A DNA stretch of 64,000 nt. Source: Polaribacter haliotis. GTDB lineage: Bacteria > Bacteroidota > Bacteroidia > Flavobacteriales > Flavobacteriaceae. Within the stretch, counting starts at the first letter, position 1; every line of letters begins with the position of its first letter. The notes below the pieces were generated by a model. It had not been told where the DNA came from, searched no databases, and saw only the letters and a list, made by a program, of their open reading frames with translations. Below are positions 7,981 to 17,199 of the stretch, in pieces. The position numbers and the translations under genes are program-made. Location of the stretch: assembly GCF_014784055.1 (NCBI RefSeq), contig NZ_CP061813.1:2304001-2368000 (forward strand), in the 5' to 3' direction.

Positions 7981-8010
7981 AGCCAGTGAAAATTTCACTG
8001 GCTTTTTGCT
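7981..8010. terminator. Bidirectional intrinsic terminator
   Basis: AGCCAGTGAA (7981-7990) pairs with TTCACTGGCT (7994-8003), with an A tract on the left and T tract on the right. It lies between the convergent mscS and pfpI-like genes. Confidence 0.85.
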
Positions 8011-8055
8011 ATTTATCGTTTTTATATAACTACTTTAATTCTTGTTAAAGAAATA

Positions 8056-8616
8056 TTATGCAGTTTGTTCTTCGTGTTTTCCTTCGTAAATTTCTTCTAC
8101 CAATTTTGCATTAAATGCTGGTAAATCTTCAGGATTTCTACTAGTTACCAATCCTGCATCTACAACAACTTCTTCGTCTGTCCAATTTGCGCCTGCATTA
8201 ATAATATCTGTTTTAATAGAACAGTAAGAAGTTACATTTCTGCCTTCTAAAACACCTGCTTCTGCCAACAACCAAGGTGCGTGACAAATTGCTGCTACTG
8301 GTTTATGGTTTTCGAAAAACGATTTTACAAAATCTACTGCATTTTTATCATTTCTTAAAGTATCTGGGTTTATAACTCCTCCAGGTAACACCAATCCATT
8401 ATAATTTGCTTGCGAAACTTCGTCTAAAGTTTTATCTACTTGATAAGAATTACTCCAATTTCCATTTTTCCAAGCTTTAATATTTCCAGATTTTAGAGAA
8501 ACAATATGCACATCTGCACCTGCATTTTCTAAGGCTTGTTTTGGTTCGCTTAATTCACTTTCTTCAAATCCATTTGTTGCTAAAATTGCAACTGTCTTTC
8601 TGTTTAAGTTTTCCAT
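8056..8616 (-). CDS. PfpI/DJ-1 family protein (class I amidotransferase-like)
   Basis: A 186-residue DJ-1/PfpI superfamily protein of the YhbO/PfpI subgroup. The nucleophile elbow is AAICHAPW (Cys about 111, with the adjacent His), and the acidic partner is in GFEESELSEP (about 16-26). GLVLPGGVINPD and VTSRNPEDLPAF are also family blocks. Members have been described as stress-protective glyoxalase or deglycase enzymes; which reaction this one carries out is open. It is a single gene: a terminator follows it, and the 162-bp region upstream (8617-8778) holds its promoter and the 3' flank of no other visible gene. Confidence 0.88.
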   Translation of the reverse strand: MENLNRKTVAILATNGFEESELSEPKQALENAGADVHIVSLKSGNIKAWKNGNWSNSYQVDKTLDEVSQANYNGLVLPGGVINPDTLRNDKNAVDFVKSFFENHKPVAAICHAPWLLAEAGVLEGRNVTSYCSIKTDIINAGANWTDEEVVVDAGLVTSRNPEDLPAFNAKLVEEIYEGKHEEQTA

Positions 8617-8778
8617 TTTGTATTTTTTAAAGTTAATATATATTGAAAGTAGATGTAAAATCTAAATTCAATACTAAATTACAAAGTATAAGAAACTTCG
8701 ATTAACGGTATCGAAAACAAAATTGACACAAATACTATTTAAGAGGATTTTAAGCGTATGTTTAGTGTAAAAAACAAC

Positions 8779-9786
8779 CTATCTCAAATCTTTAGGATCA
8801 ATTATATTCTGTTCTAAAAGCTGTTTTATTACAATTTCTGTCATGTCGCTTTTAAAGGCAAATTCGTATCGAATATCTACAACATAAGCTTTTAAACGCA
8901 TTTTTAAATACGAACGACCTTCTTTTACCTCGTTAAAAAATAACACGTAAATAGGTTTGTTTAAATAGATGTATTTAGAGATTTGAGCGGATTCATTCGC
9001 TAATTGACGAACGCGTTTAGTATCCACTGTAATTGGTAAATAAATTTCTGCAACAACTTGGCAATTGGCTTCACCTGTATTAGAATTCGACACAGATTGG
9101 TTCATTAATTCTCCATTAGGAATACTTACCAAAGAATCGTCTGCAGTTACAATTCGTATCGAACGCAAACCAATTTCTACAACTTCTCCATAATGACTAC
9201 CAACTTCAATTTTATCGCCAACTGTAAAAGGTCTATCTAAAAGAATTATAATTCCACCAAAAATATTCTTAATAATATCTTGTGATGCAAAACCAACTGC
9301 AATACCTAATGAAGCAGAAACTGCAATTAGTGTGGCTGCAGGAGGTTGAAAAATTGCAACAATAATTAAAACGATGATAAAAATCCAACCAAAAATCTTA
9401 ACTACAGGAATAATTCCTTTTATTGCAATACGTTGGTTTGTAAATTTTTCTGCATATCGTTCTAATAACTTAACAGTAAATTTTATAAATAAATAGCCAA
9501 TAATAATAAATATAATTGCCCAGAAAATTTTTCCTGCAGAAAAGAATTCCCAAATTGGTGGTGGCGTTAAATTCTCTACTATTTTATCTTTGGTGTTTTT
9601 TACTTCTTTTTTAACCTCCTTCTTTGCTTCAGCTTTTACAATACTATTTATTTTCAGAGAATCAACTTTTACAGTATCTACTTGTTGAACAGTTGAAGAT
9701 TGAATTGGTAAAAACGCAGTTATATTTTTATTTATTGCCATTAAATTGGCAGAAATAAAGAGGAATATGATAATTATTTTTTTCAT
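8779..9786 (-). CDS. MscS-family mechanosensitive channel with signal peptide
   Basis: A 335-residue protein with an N-terminal signal sequence (KKIIIIFLFISANLMA), a lysine-rich periplasmic linker (about 45-70), then membrane helices at about 82-105 and 125-150. The MscS pore helix follows (ATLIAVSASLGIAVGFASQDIIKNIFGG, about 155-182), then the beta domain (LLDRPFTVGDKIEV, SIPNGELMNQSV) and a C-terminal alpha/beta domain. All core MscS features are present. It starts 9 bp after the end of the large ATPase gene, so the two form an operon with the ATPase first. That pairing is unusual and suggests the ATPase and channel work together; see findings. Confidence 0.9.
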   Translation of the reverse strand: MKKIIIIFLFISANLMAINKNITAFLPIQSSTVQQVDTVKVDSLKINSIVKAEAKKEVKKEVKNTKDKIVENLTPPPIWEFFSAGKIFWAIIFIIIGYLFIKFTVKLLERYAEKFTNQRIAIKGIIPVVKIFGWIFIIVLIIVAIFQPPAATLIAVSASLGIAVGFASQDIIKNIFGGIIILLDRPFTVGDKIEVGSHYGEVVEIGLRSIRIVTADDSLVSIPNGELMNQSVSNSNTGEANCQVVAEIYLPITVDTKRVRQLANESAQISKYIYLNKPIYVLFFNEVKEGRSYLKMRLKAYVVDIRYEFAFKSDMTEIVIKQLLEQNIIDPKDLR

Positions 9787-9795
9787 TGTATTTAT

Positions 9796-12792
9796 TTAAT
9801 GAATCACATTTTTACTTTTTAATAAAGAGGTAATTTGACGATATAAAAATATGTTTATGGTGTAAAACTCTTCATTTTCCATGGTTAACAAACCTTTTTC
9901 ATATAATGCGTGCACAATATTTTTAGTGTGTTGCTCATTTAAGCTAGAGAGGGTTACAATATCATCTATGGTTAATCTTTCTTGCAATAAAATGCTATTT
10001 AGCAATAACAATTTTACAGGCGCTAATTTGTTTAAAAACGATGTATTTATACTTTTTAAAGAACGCATATAAATGGTACTTCCAGAAACTTTTACTGTGG
10101 AACGAATCCAATACATAAAAGCAATTCTAAAATTACTTTGTGCAATTTTATTAATGTCGCTAAAAAATTCTTCTTTTAAAATTTCTTGCTGTATTTCCAC
10201 AGGAGATTTTAAAAACTTTTTGGTTAAATAGGCTGCTGGTGGTTGCTCGAAATATAAATTGTAACCACTAATTTTATGTCTTTTTATTAAGGCTTCTTTT
10301 ATGGTTTGTTTATCAATTTCATTCATTTCTATTTGAAACGCAAAAAGCTCCGATATTTGAATCGATTTATCTAAATATTGAAATGCATACTTAGACGAAG
10401 TAACAATCCAAAATATATTTTTCTTAGTAGAAGCAATTAAATTAGATAACAAATGAAGCACATTAAAACCTCCAACTTTTCTAAAGTATAAATATTGAAG
10501 ATCTTCTAAAATAATAATTCTCTTTTTTCCTGTGTTGAAAAACTCAATCCACTCTTCTATGGTTTCAAAATCTTTTTTAAAAGAGGTTTTTAGAAATGCA
10601 ATAAGCTCAATTGGTTCGCTAATATTTTGTTTTGATGATAAAAAAATGGTTTTTGGCATTTTTTTATGTTGACTCAAAAAATGATGAATTAAAGATGTTT
10701 TTCCAGAACCTCTTTCCCCAACAATTACTGTGGCTGCATAATGGTTTTTATCAAATTCGGTATAAGCTTTGTCTAAATTTTGTAAAGCTTCTGTTCTTCC
10801 AATAAATAACGCTTCGTTTTGTAAAGTTTCCGAACGAAACAAACGTTGATATACATATGGTAACTCGTTTAAAGCTTCTTCTGCTTGTTTTAAAAATTCA
10901 GATAAATCGCTATTTACATCTGCGATTTCTTTGTATAAACCTGTTCTAATCAAAAGATTTTTAACACGACCTGCTGTTTTTGTGTACTTATCTTTTGAAT
11001 AATTTACAGCAATAGGCACAAAATTCTTAACGTTATTTATTACTTTTTCTTTAAGTAATTTACTTTTTTCTATAGATTTTGCTTTTGCAATAGACAATCT
11101 AATTTCTAAAATATTTTCTGTATCTGTTAATTCTAATATGCTTTTGTTAAATTTATGGATGCTTGGCAATAGCAATTCGCCATTGGAAACATTTAAATCT
11201 GCTAACGTATTTTTTAATTCTTCGATTTTGTCTTCACTTCTTTCTAAACCTTCTAAAGCTACTTTTTTAGGTGAATTTTCTGTGGAAATACTATCATCAG
11301 TATCATTTTCGAAAAGAGATAATGCAGATTCTAGATTAAATTCACTTACTTGAGCCAACGCATTTATATCGTCTATAAAAGAAGTAACTTTTACATTTAA
11401 ATCTACCTTTGCTTGTTTAATTGTAGTGAGTAAACTTGGCCAACTTTGGTAAGTTACCAATTCGTAAGGAGATATATAATTGATAGAAGATGTAGCTGTT
11501 TTTGTGCTATAATCTATATCTGAACTAATCGCTCTTTTTGTAGAAAGTGTCTTTAAAACTTGTAAAATATTTTCTTCAAATTGATTAATTTGTAATGGTA
11601 ATTCTAAATTTGTAACTCTTATTGAAGTTTCTTCAATAATTTTTTTAAAGCTTTTATTTACATTTTTCAACTCACTAACAAACGTACTCTTAATGTCTGC
11701 TTTTGTCTTCGCTTTTGAGATGGTACTTTTTACTTCAGATAAATATGTCTTAATATTTTCTAATTCATTTTGAATGACTTCTGAGCGCTTGTTTATAGAC
11801 CTTTCTAAAAAATCATATTTAAAAATTACACTAAATAAAATTTTAAATATTTCAATATCTAATTCCCAATCACTTTCTAAAACACTAAAGGTATTTAGCC
11901 AAAGTTTAGCATCTTTTTGGCTTTTCTCTAAAACCTCTTTTTGGTAATTTTCAATTTTATTTGTGTTGAAAAAATTGGCAGAAAGCTCAAAAGTATCTGC
12001 TTTGTACAATGCATTTGAATAATTTAAAGCATTTGCCTCAAAAATTTCTGTGAATGCTAATTTATGATGTTCAATTCTAGTTTCTAAAGAAGGCAAATTA
12101 TCTAAAGCAACTAATAAATCATCAGAAAAAGACATTTCTTTATTATCTGATAAAAGAAGTTCTATAGATTCGTCAATTTTATTATCTACATTCCAATAAG
12201 TATTGGTAATTTCTGAGATCTCTTTATTTACAGCATCTACAGCTGTAGATAATTTTTTAGTGAGTTCACTTTTAAAATAATAGGCTGTAGCATTTTTTAA
12301 AGGAACTTCTTGTTGCCAAAAAATTACATCTTTTTTCGTTTTTCTAAAAACATTGGCCGTTTTTAAAGGAAGTTTCGAAACATTAAATAAGGTACGTTTA
12401 ACTCCTTTTCTAAATTTTAGGGTTTTAGAATCTGTCTCTAAACCAAAAAAACGTTCTCTGTCTTGTATTCTTTTTATTGAAGTATCTAAAGTCTCTAAAT
12501 GTGCATCTAAAGACGAATAATAATCGTTAAATGAAACCTCTTCATCAACATTTAAAGAAGAAAAATAATTAGAAATTATATTCTCTAATTCATACTTATA
12601 AACATCTAAAGCTTCAATTGTTGCAGTTTTATCTTCTTTTGCATAGGTTTTACCAACGAGGTTTTTTTGAAGACTCTCTATTTTTTGCATCGTTTTATGA
12701 TGCTCAGTAATTTTTCCTAAAAAAGCAGACAGTAGCTTATCATTAAATAAAGTTGCTATTGTGTTTTTTTCTTGTAAAATAATTTCTTCCAT
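9796..12792 (-). CDS. Large coiled-coil P-loop ATPase with C-terminal winged helix
   Basis: A 998-residue protein if the ATG at 12792 is used. About 690 residues of alternating Lys/Glu/Leu helix, predicted to be long coiled coils, precede a P-loop NTPase. That module has Walker A GERGSGKTS (about 692-700), Walker B KRIIILEDLQYLY (about 765) and a sensor-like FWIVTSS (about 790). The last 90 residues (VKLLLLNSILLQERLTIDDIV, then ALYEKGLLTMENEEFY) look like a winged helix. The order ATPase-winged helix resembles AAA/STAND-type proteins, with the coiled coil as possible sensor or scaffold. No signal peptide or clear membrane helix is seen. The TTG at 12813 is inside the -7 box and is rejected as start. 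Function unknown; it is the first gene of an operon with an MscS channel. Confidence 0.8.
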   Translation of the reverse strand: MEEIILQEKNTIATLFNDKLLSAFLGKITEHHKTMQKIESLQKNLVGKTYAKEDKTATIEALDVYKYELENIISNYFSSLNVDEEVSFNDYYSSLDAHLETLDTSIKRIQDRERFFGLETDSKTLKFRKGVKRTLFNVSKLPLKTANVFRKTKKDVIFWQQEVPLKNATAYYFKSELTKKLSTAVDAVNKEISEITNTYWNVDNKIDESIELLLSDNKEMSFSDDLLVALDNLPSLETRIEHHKLAFTEIFEANALNYSNALYKADTFELSANFFNTNKIENYQKEVLEKSQKDAKLWLNTFSVLESDWELDIEIFKILFSVIFKYDFLERSINKRSEVIQNELENIKTYLSEVKSTISKAKTKADIKSTFVSELKNVNKSFKKIIEETSIRVTNLELPLQINQFEENILQVLKTLSTKRAISSDIDYSTKTATSSINYISPYELVTYQSWPSLLTTIKQAKVDLNVKVTSFIDDINALAQVSEFNLESALSLFENDTDDSISTENSPKKVALEGLERSEDKIEELKNTLADLNVSNGELLLPSIHKFNKSILELTDTENILEIRLSIAKAKSIEKSKLLKEKVINNVKNFVPIAVNYSKDKYTKTAGRVKNLLIRTGLYKEIADVNSDLSEFLKQAEEALNELPYVYQRLFRSETLQNEALFIGRTEALQNLDKAYTEFDKNHYAATVIVGERGSGKTSLIHHFLSQHKKMPKTIFLSSKQNISEPIELIAFLKTSFKKDFETIEEWIEFFNTGKKRIIILEDLQYLYFRKVGGFNVLHLLSNLIASTKKNIFWIVTSSKYAFQYLDKSIQISELFAFQIEMNEIDKQTIKEALIKRHKISGYNLYFEQPPAAYLTKKFLKSPVEIQQEILKEEFFSDINKIAQSNFRIAFMYWIRSTVKVSGSTIYMRSLKSINTSFLNKLAPVKLLLLNSILLQERLTIDDIVTLSSLNEQHTKNIVHALYEKGLLTMENEEFYTINIFLYRQITSLLKSKNVIH

Positions 12793-12810
12793 TGACGATA
12801 GTTGATATAC

Positions 12811-12842
12811 CAAAGATATCTAATAAAAATAAATAATTTCAA
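12811..12842 (-). promoter_or_regulatory. Promoter of the ATPase-mscS operon
   Basis: Minus-strand TATCTTTG at 12811-12818 and TTG at 12840-12842, separated by 21 bp. The ATG at 12792 lies about 18 nt after the -7 box. Confidence 0.65.
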
Positions 12843-12907
12843 AAAATTTATTTTATTGATTTTTAGGTACTAAAAGTGAAGTTACAAAAAGTTTTTTATT
12901 CTAAAAC

Positions 12908-14131
12908 CTATCTTTTTAAAATCCAAGAAGCAGGATTTAAAGGAATTGTATTTTTATAAATTGCAAAAATAAGATTTGTTTTTCCTGAAACTTTATCTGT
13001 AAAGATTTTACCTATATTTTGCCCAACAACAATGGCATCTCCTTTTTTTACGTATAATTTACTTAAATTATTATATGAAGATATATAGTTTCCATGCCTA
13101 ATTAAAACGTTTTTTCTTCCTTCTGAAGAAACTAAAATATTCATTACTAATCCACTGAATATTGCTTCTGCATTATTTCCGTTTTTTGTTGCAATATGTA
13201 AACCTGTTCCATTAATTGTAATTCCTGGAAAAGTTGGGTGTTTTTGTCGTCCGAATTTTCTTGTAATTAAACCCTCTTTTACTGGCCAAGGTAATTTTCC
13301 TTTGTTTAGCTCGAATTTTGCGGCTAATGCTTTCGCTTCCGGACTTAATATAAACTCGTTTTTCTTAGAAGATTTTGGTTTATTTTTTACTGTTTTATTT
13401 GCTTTTGCAATTTCATCTCTAATAATTTTATCGATTTTTGCAGCCACTTTTTTATCTTCCTGAATTTTAGCTCTTAGATCTCTTTTGTATTTATTTTCTT
13501 TCTTTTTAATGGTAGAAATTAGTTTTTCTTGACTCTTTTTATCTAATTCGATAATATTCTTTTGCTCTTTTTCTGCTAATATTAAGGTATCTTTTACTAG
13601 CTTTTGTTGCAGTAAAGAATCGTTCATTTTTTTTACAACGTTTGTTTGATCTTCAATTGCTTCTCCCTGCTTTTTTCTGAAAGAGACATATTGTTTCATG
13701 TATTCCAAACGTTTGTATGCTTGATAAAAATTTTGTGAAGACAACAAAAACATCGCTCTACTTTGCTGCGATTTGCTTTTGTAAGATTTAAAAATCATGT
13801 CTCCATAATCTTTTTTAAGGTCGGAAAGTTGTTTTTCTAACTTGACTAATTCTTTTTGATTTTTTTTAATCTCGTTAGACAATAATTTCGATTCTAAATT
13901 AATCGTGTTTATTAATTTTAATCGAACTTGTATTTTCTGGTTGATATCTTTTAGGTTCTCTAAAGCATTTTTTTCTTTTTTCTGCTCTGTAAACAACAAA
14001 CTATTTACTTGCTGGATTTCTTTTTTCAGTTTTTTACGTTGTTGTTCTAACTCTTTTCTAGTTTGCCCGAAAACTGAAAGACAACTTAAAAAGAATACGA
14101 AAAATGCGATATGAAGTTTTCCTTTTATCAC
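12908..14131 (-). CDS. EnvC-like murein hydrolase activator (M23 domain)
   Basis: A 407-residue periplasmic protein: signal peptide (IAFFVFFLSCLSVFGQ), a long coiled coil (about 20-255; RKELEQQRKKLKKEIQQVNS and following) and a C-terminal LytM/M23 domain (about 285-405). The M23 zinc ligands are degraded. The first-motif HxxxD is absent, with TFPGITINGTGLHIAT where active enzymes have HxGxD, and the expected HxH is not seen, with VLIRHGNYISSYNNLSKLYV instead. This is the pattern of EnvC, which activates amidases at the septum instead of cutting peptides itself. It is the last gene of a four-gene operon and starts at the base that ends the DUF4292 gene. Confidence 0.85.
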   Translation of the reverse strand: MIKGKLHIAFFVFFLSCLSVFGQTRKELEQQRKKLKKEIQQVNSLLFTEQKKEKNALENLKDINQKIQVRLKLINTINLESKLLSNEIKKNQKELVKLEKQLSDLKKDYGDMIFKSYKSKSQQSRAMFLLSSQNFYQAYKRLEYMKQYVSFRKKQGEAIEDQTNVVKKMNDSLLQQKLVKDTLILAEKEQKNIIELDKKSQEKLISTIKKKENKYKRDLRAKIQEDKKVAAKIDKIIRDEIAKANKTVKNKPKSSKKNEFILSPEAKALAAKFELNKGKLPWPVKEGLITRKFGRQKHPTFPGITINGTGLHIATKNGNNAEAIFSGLVMNILVSSEGRKNVLIRHGNYISSYNNLSKLYVKKGDAIVVGQNIGKIFTDKVSGKTNLIFAIYKNTIPLNPASWILKR

Positions 14132-14901
14132 TATAACTCTATGCGTTTATACCCATTTGGTATTGAAAAAGAAGTATTTATTTCTGTATTAAATTCCACA
14201 GATTTTAAATCGAAATCTATTTGTGTAAACTTCTTTTTATCTTTCGCTTTAATTTTAATTTCTTGTGGAAAAACAACCTCGTCTACAACTGTGTATGAAG
14301 GATATAAAATATCTAATCGTTGTTCTTTTGCAGAATTTACAATAGATTGGCTATTGAGTTTAAAATGTCCTGGATGAATATCAAAAAAAGCATCGAATAA
14401 AATAGATTGCACATCCGGATTTAAAACATAAGAATTATTTACAATTTCAATTGCTTGTTTTTCTTCTTTTAAATCTAAAATAGCCTGACCTAAAAATAAG
14501 TTTTGAAGCTGGTTAAAATTGATTTCTGTTCCTAATAATTCTTCTAACATTGTAAAATCGCCATCGAAATATTTTTTTTCTAAGGGAGAATAAAACTGAA
14601 CAGAGGTTGGTGTAATTTTGGCTTTAAAAACAGAGATAAACTTGGTTCCTTTCAACCAAATTACCTTGTCTTTCTCCATCTTCATATACACAGAAATACT
14701 CTGGTTTATTTTACCATTATTAAAATTGGCTTTAAATTTTGCGTCTATAGTTTTTTTATCAAAATTATTAGAAATGTGCTTTTTTACTACTTTTTTAACA
14801 GACATTTCTTTGGCTACAACTGCAGTTCCCATTGTATATTTTTTTGTTTTACACGAAGCGAAAACAAGTACACAAATTAATATATATTTTAAAAATCTCA
14901 T
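14131..14901 (-). CDS. DUF4292 lipoprotein
   Basis: A 256-residue lipoprotein: signal and lipobox MRFLKYILICVLVFASC with Cys17 as the lipidation site. The mature part has strand-rich blocks KFKANFNNGKINQSISVYMK, KDKVIWLKGTKFISVFKAKIT and FYSPLEKKYFDGDF, typical of DUF4292. The overall fold seems related to LolA/LolB-like or outer membrane lipoprotein folds, but that is inference. Its start overlaps the end of the TPR gene by four bases and its end shares one base with the envC-like gene, so translation is probably coupled. The fixed association with a TPR protein and EnvC in Bacteroidota points to an envelope maintenance role. Confidence 0.85.
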   Translation of the reverse strand: MRFLKYILICVLVFASCKTKKYTMGTAVVAKEMSVKKVVKKHISNNFDKKTIDAKFKANFNNGKINQSISVYMKMEKDKVIWLKGTKFISVFKAKITPTSVQFYSPLEKKYFDGDFTMLEELLGTEINFNQLQNLFLGQAILDLKEEKQAIEIVNNSYVLNPDVQSILFDAFFDIHPGHFKLNSQSIVNSAKEQRLDILYPSYTVVDEVVFPQEIKIKAKDKKKFTQIDFDLKSVEFNTEINTSFSIPNGYKRIEL

Positions 14902-15878
14902 ATTCCTTTCAGCTTTTTATATTTTTCTAAAAACTTTCGCTCGTCTTTTTTATTTCCTAATCCTTTATAAGAAGTAGATAATTCTTTGTAGAAATCTGCT
15001 TCCATATCATCTTCAATAACAAAATCGATACCATTTTGTAAAGTTTCAACAGCTTTTTTATACTCTTTTTTAATATTTAATGCTTTTCCATTAACCAAAT
15101 ACACAAAAGGTTGTGCAGGAAAAAGAGCAATACCTTCTTCGCTAAATTTTAAAAGACGCTCTGGGTTATCTTTCGATTTATTTAAAATTTCTTCTAAAAT
15201 TTTATAAGATTTATCTGTTTTAAAACTCGAAACTAAATCTTGGATATTTGTATTTAATTTTTGAGCTTTTGGCTCTTCTTTCCTCTTGTTTAAGCTTGCT
15301 TTTAATCTTTTTAAATTTGCAGAAAGAACCTCTTCTTTTTCTAAAATATTTAATAAAGAAACAGCACTTTTACTATCTCTATTTTGAAGATACAAACGAA
15401 CTAAATATTCCCTTTCTCTAGGATATTTAGCGATTATTTTTTGTTGCGTTTTTATAGCTTCTGGAAAATTTCTTTCTCGAACTTGTATTTTTACCAATTG
15501 TTTTAGCATCCAAATATTATCTGGTTCTTGATCTAATGCTCTATTAATATATTCTTTAGCCAAAAGAATATTGTTTAGGCGTAAATAATTTTTAGAAAAC
15601 TCAAAAAAAACCGTTAAATTATTAGGCAAAATTTGATTACAGTTCTCTAGATTTTCTATTGCTTTTTGGTAATTTCCAATAGATTTTTGAGAAAGTGCTA
15701 TAAAAAAAGATTGTTGAAAAAGTAACTCTTTTTCTTCTGTTAAATCTTTTGCTGCAGGAATACTGTCTTGAGAATAGGTTTTAGTAGAGAAAAGAATAAA
15801 TAACAAAGAAAAGAGCACAAACTTTAAACAAGTGGCTCTCTTTTCTTTCTTTTCTATAATTTTACTTCTTATTTTCAT
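14898..15878 (-). CDS. TPR-repeat periplasmic protein
   Basis: A 326-residue protein with signal peptide (CLKFVLFSLLFILFSTKTYSQ, about 17-37; the basic stretch before it is long) followed by helical TPR units, for example SIGNYQKAIENLENCNQILP (about 67-86), LLAKEYINRALDQEPDNIWM and NFPEAIKTQQKIIAKYPRE, and a last unit KKEYKKAVETLQNGIDFV. TPR arrays are protein-binding scaffolds, here in the periplasm. The gene overlaps its neighbours by 1 and 4 bases in the operon nucleotidyltransferase-TPR-DUF4292-EnvC. A start further downstream (for example at the second Lys-rich block) is possible, which would shorten the signal peptide's basic region. Confidence 0.82.
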   Translation of the reverse strand: MKIRSKIIEKKEKRATCLKFVLFSLLFILFSTKTYSQDSIPAAKDLTEEKELLFQQSFFIALSQKSIGNYQKAIENLENCNQILPNNLTVFFEFSKNYLRLNNILLAKEYINRALDQEPDNIWMLKQLVKIQVRERNFPEAIKTQQKIIAKYPREREYLVRLYLQNRDSKSAVSLLNILEKEEVLSANLKRLKASLNKRKEEPKAQKLNTNIQDLVSSFKTDKSYKILEEILNKSKDNPERLLKFSEEGIALFPAQPFVYLVNGKALNIKKEYKKAVETLQNGIDFVIEDDMEADFYKELSTSYKGLGNKKDERKFLEKYKKLKGI

Positions 15879-16894
15879 TAAGTTAATTCTGTATAGTCTC
15901 CAATACTTACTGAAGTATATCTACCATTATATTTTGCATGATTTCCAATCATAGCTTTGTTTAAATTTGCATTAGAAATTGCTACATTAGATTGTATTAA
16001 TGAGTTTGAAATGATAGAATTTAATACAATTCCATTATCGCCAATAGAAACATGAGGTCCAATTTTACTATCTTTTAAAACCACATTTTTGCCAATATAA
16101 CAAGGTTGTATAATTTCGGAATTCTCTAATATAACGTCTTCGGAAACCAAATTATTACCTGCTTCTTGCTCGAAATCTAAAACTTGCTTGTTTGTATCTA
16201 CTGTTGGGTCTTTTTTACCACAATCCATCCAAGCATCTACAGTTCCAGGAATAAACTTTGCACCATCTTGTTTTAATGTTTCTAAAACATTGGTTAATTG
16301 ATATTCGTTATTTTCTCTTAAATCATTGTCTATTAAATATTGAATTTCTTCTCTTACTCTATCTCCATCTTTAAAGTAATAAATACCAATAATGGCTAAG
16401 TCTGAAACAAATTCCTTTGGTTTTTCTATAAAATCTGCAATAAAACCATCTTCTAACTTTACAACACCAAAAGCACTTGGATCTTCCACTTGTTTTACCC
16501 AAATTGCTCCATCTGCATTTGCATCTAAAGTAAAGTTTGCTTTAAATAAAGTATCTGCATAAGCCACAACACAAGGCCCAGATAAAGAATCTTTTGCACA
16601 ATACAAAGCGTGTGCAGTTCCTAAAGCTTCCTCTTGCACATAAACAGAACCTTTTGCTCCTAGTTCTTTTGCTATTTTTAATAAATTTTGTTCCGTTTCT
16701 GCTGGAAATCCTTTTTTAGCTGGGCCAATTATAAATGCAATTTCATCTATTTTTTCATCTATTACAGAAGAAATATCTTCCACCAAACGTTGCACAATTG
16801 GTTTCCCTGCAATTACTGTTAAAGGTTTTGGTACTGTTAGTGTATGTGGTCTCAAACGAGAACCAATGCCTGCCATTGGAACAATTATTTTCAT
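15878..16894 (-). CDS. NDP-sugar nucleotidyltransferase with left-handed beta-helix
   Basis: A 338-residue sugar-1-phosphate nucleotidyltransferase. The N-terminal Rossmann-like domain begins MKIIVPMAGIGSRLRPHTLT (nucleotide-binding G-x-G-x-R-L-x-P) with VPKPL and VAYADTLF; the product-site EKP is in FIEKPKEF (about 145-152) and DAWMDCGKK is at about 206. The C-terminal part (about 250-335) has hexapeptide-like repeats (ENSEIIQPCYIGKNVVLKDS, KIGPHVSIGDNG). This resembles glucose-1-phosphate thymidylyl- or uridylyltransferases with a trimerising beta-helix; the sugar cannot be told. It is the first gene of the envelope operon. Its promoter must lie in the 600-bp island upstream. Confidence 0.87.
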   Translation of the reverse strand: MKIIVPMAGIGSRLRPHTLTVPKPLTVIAGKPIVQRLVEDISSVIDEKIDEIAFIIGPAKKGFPAETEQNLLKIAKELGAKGSVYVQEEALGTAHALYCAKDSLSGPCVVAYADTLFKANFTLDANADGAIWVKQVEDPSAFGVVKLEDGFIADFIEKPKEFVSDLAIIGIYYFKDGDRVREEIQYLIDNDLRENNEYQLTNVLETLKQDGAKFIPGTVDAWMDCGKKDPTVDTNKQVLDFEQEAGNNLVSEDVILENSEIIQPCYIGKNVVLKDSKIGPHVSIGDNGIVLNSIISNSLIQSNVAISNANLNKAMIGNHAKYNGRYTSVSIGDYTELT

Positions 16895-17161
16895 TTCCTT
16901 TTTTTACTATTAATAGGTTTGCAATATACTATTTCTATAGAGATACTGAAAGTATAAAACTTCATTATTAGAGATGATTTAGAGAAAAATAAACTTCTTA
17001 AAGTTCTAAGTTGTAAAAAATAATTTAACCATTAAATTGCTCAAAAGAACAATTCATTTTATTACAAAAAAGCGTTTATTCGAATGAATTCTCAATTGAA
17101 ACAAAAAGTTTCGACGATAAATAAATAATATAATAATCTTTTTGAATTTTATTTTAAGTTT

Positions 17162-17190
17162 AAAAAAACCAATCTCAGACTGGTTTTTTT
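17162..17190. terminator. Bidirectional terminator-like hairpin without an obvious client
   Basis: AAAAAAACCA (17162-17171) pairs with TGGTTTTTTT (17181-17190) around a 9-nt loop. Both flanks supply the A/T tracts needed on either strand. Confidence 0.7.
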
Positions 17191-17199
17191 GCTATATAG

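Noticed and set aside
14618..14977. Plus-strand frame of 119 codons
   Set aside because: Antisense to the DUF4292 lipoprotein gene and the TPR gene; no family features.
17083..17127. Fourteen-codon frame MNSQLKQKVSTINK before the hairpin at 17162, as a possible leader peptide
   Set aside because: It is very short and its upstream box (TTTATTCG) is weak; open frames of this length are expected by chance in such DNA. It is mentioned only in case transcripts are found.
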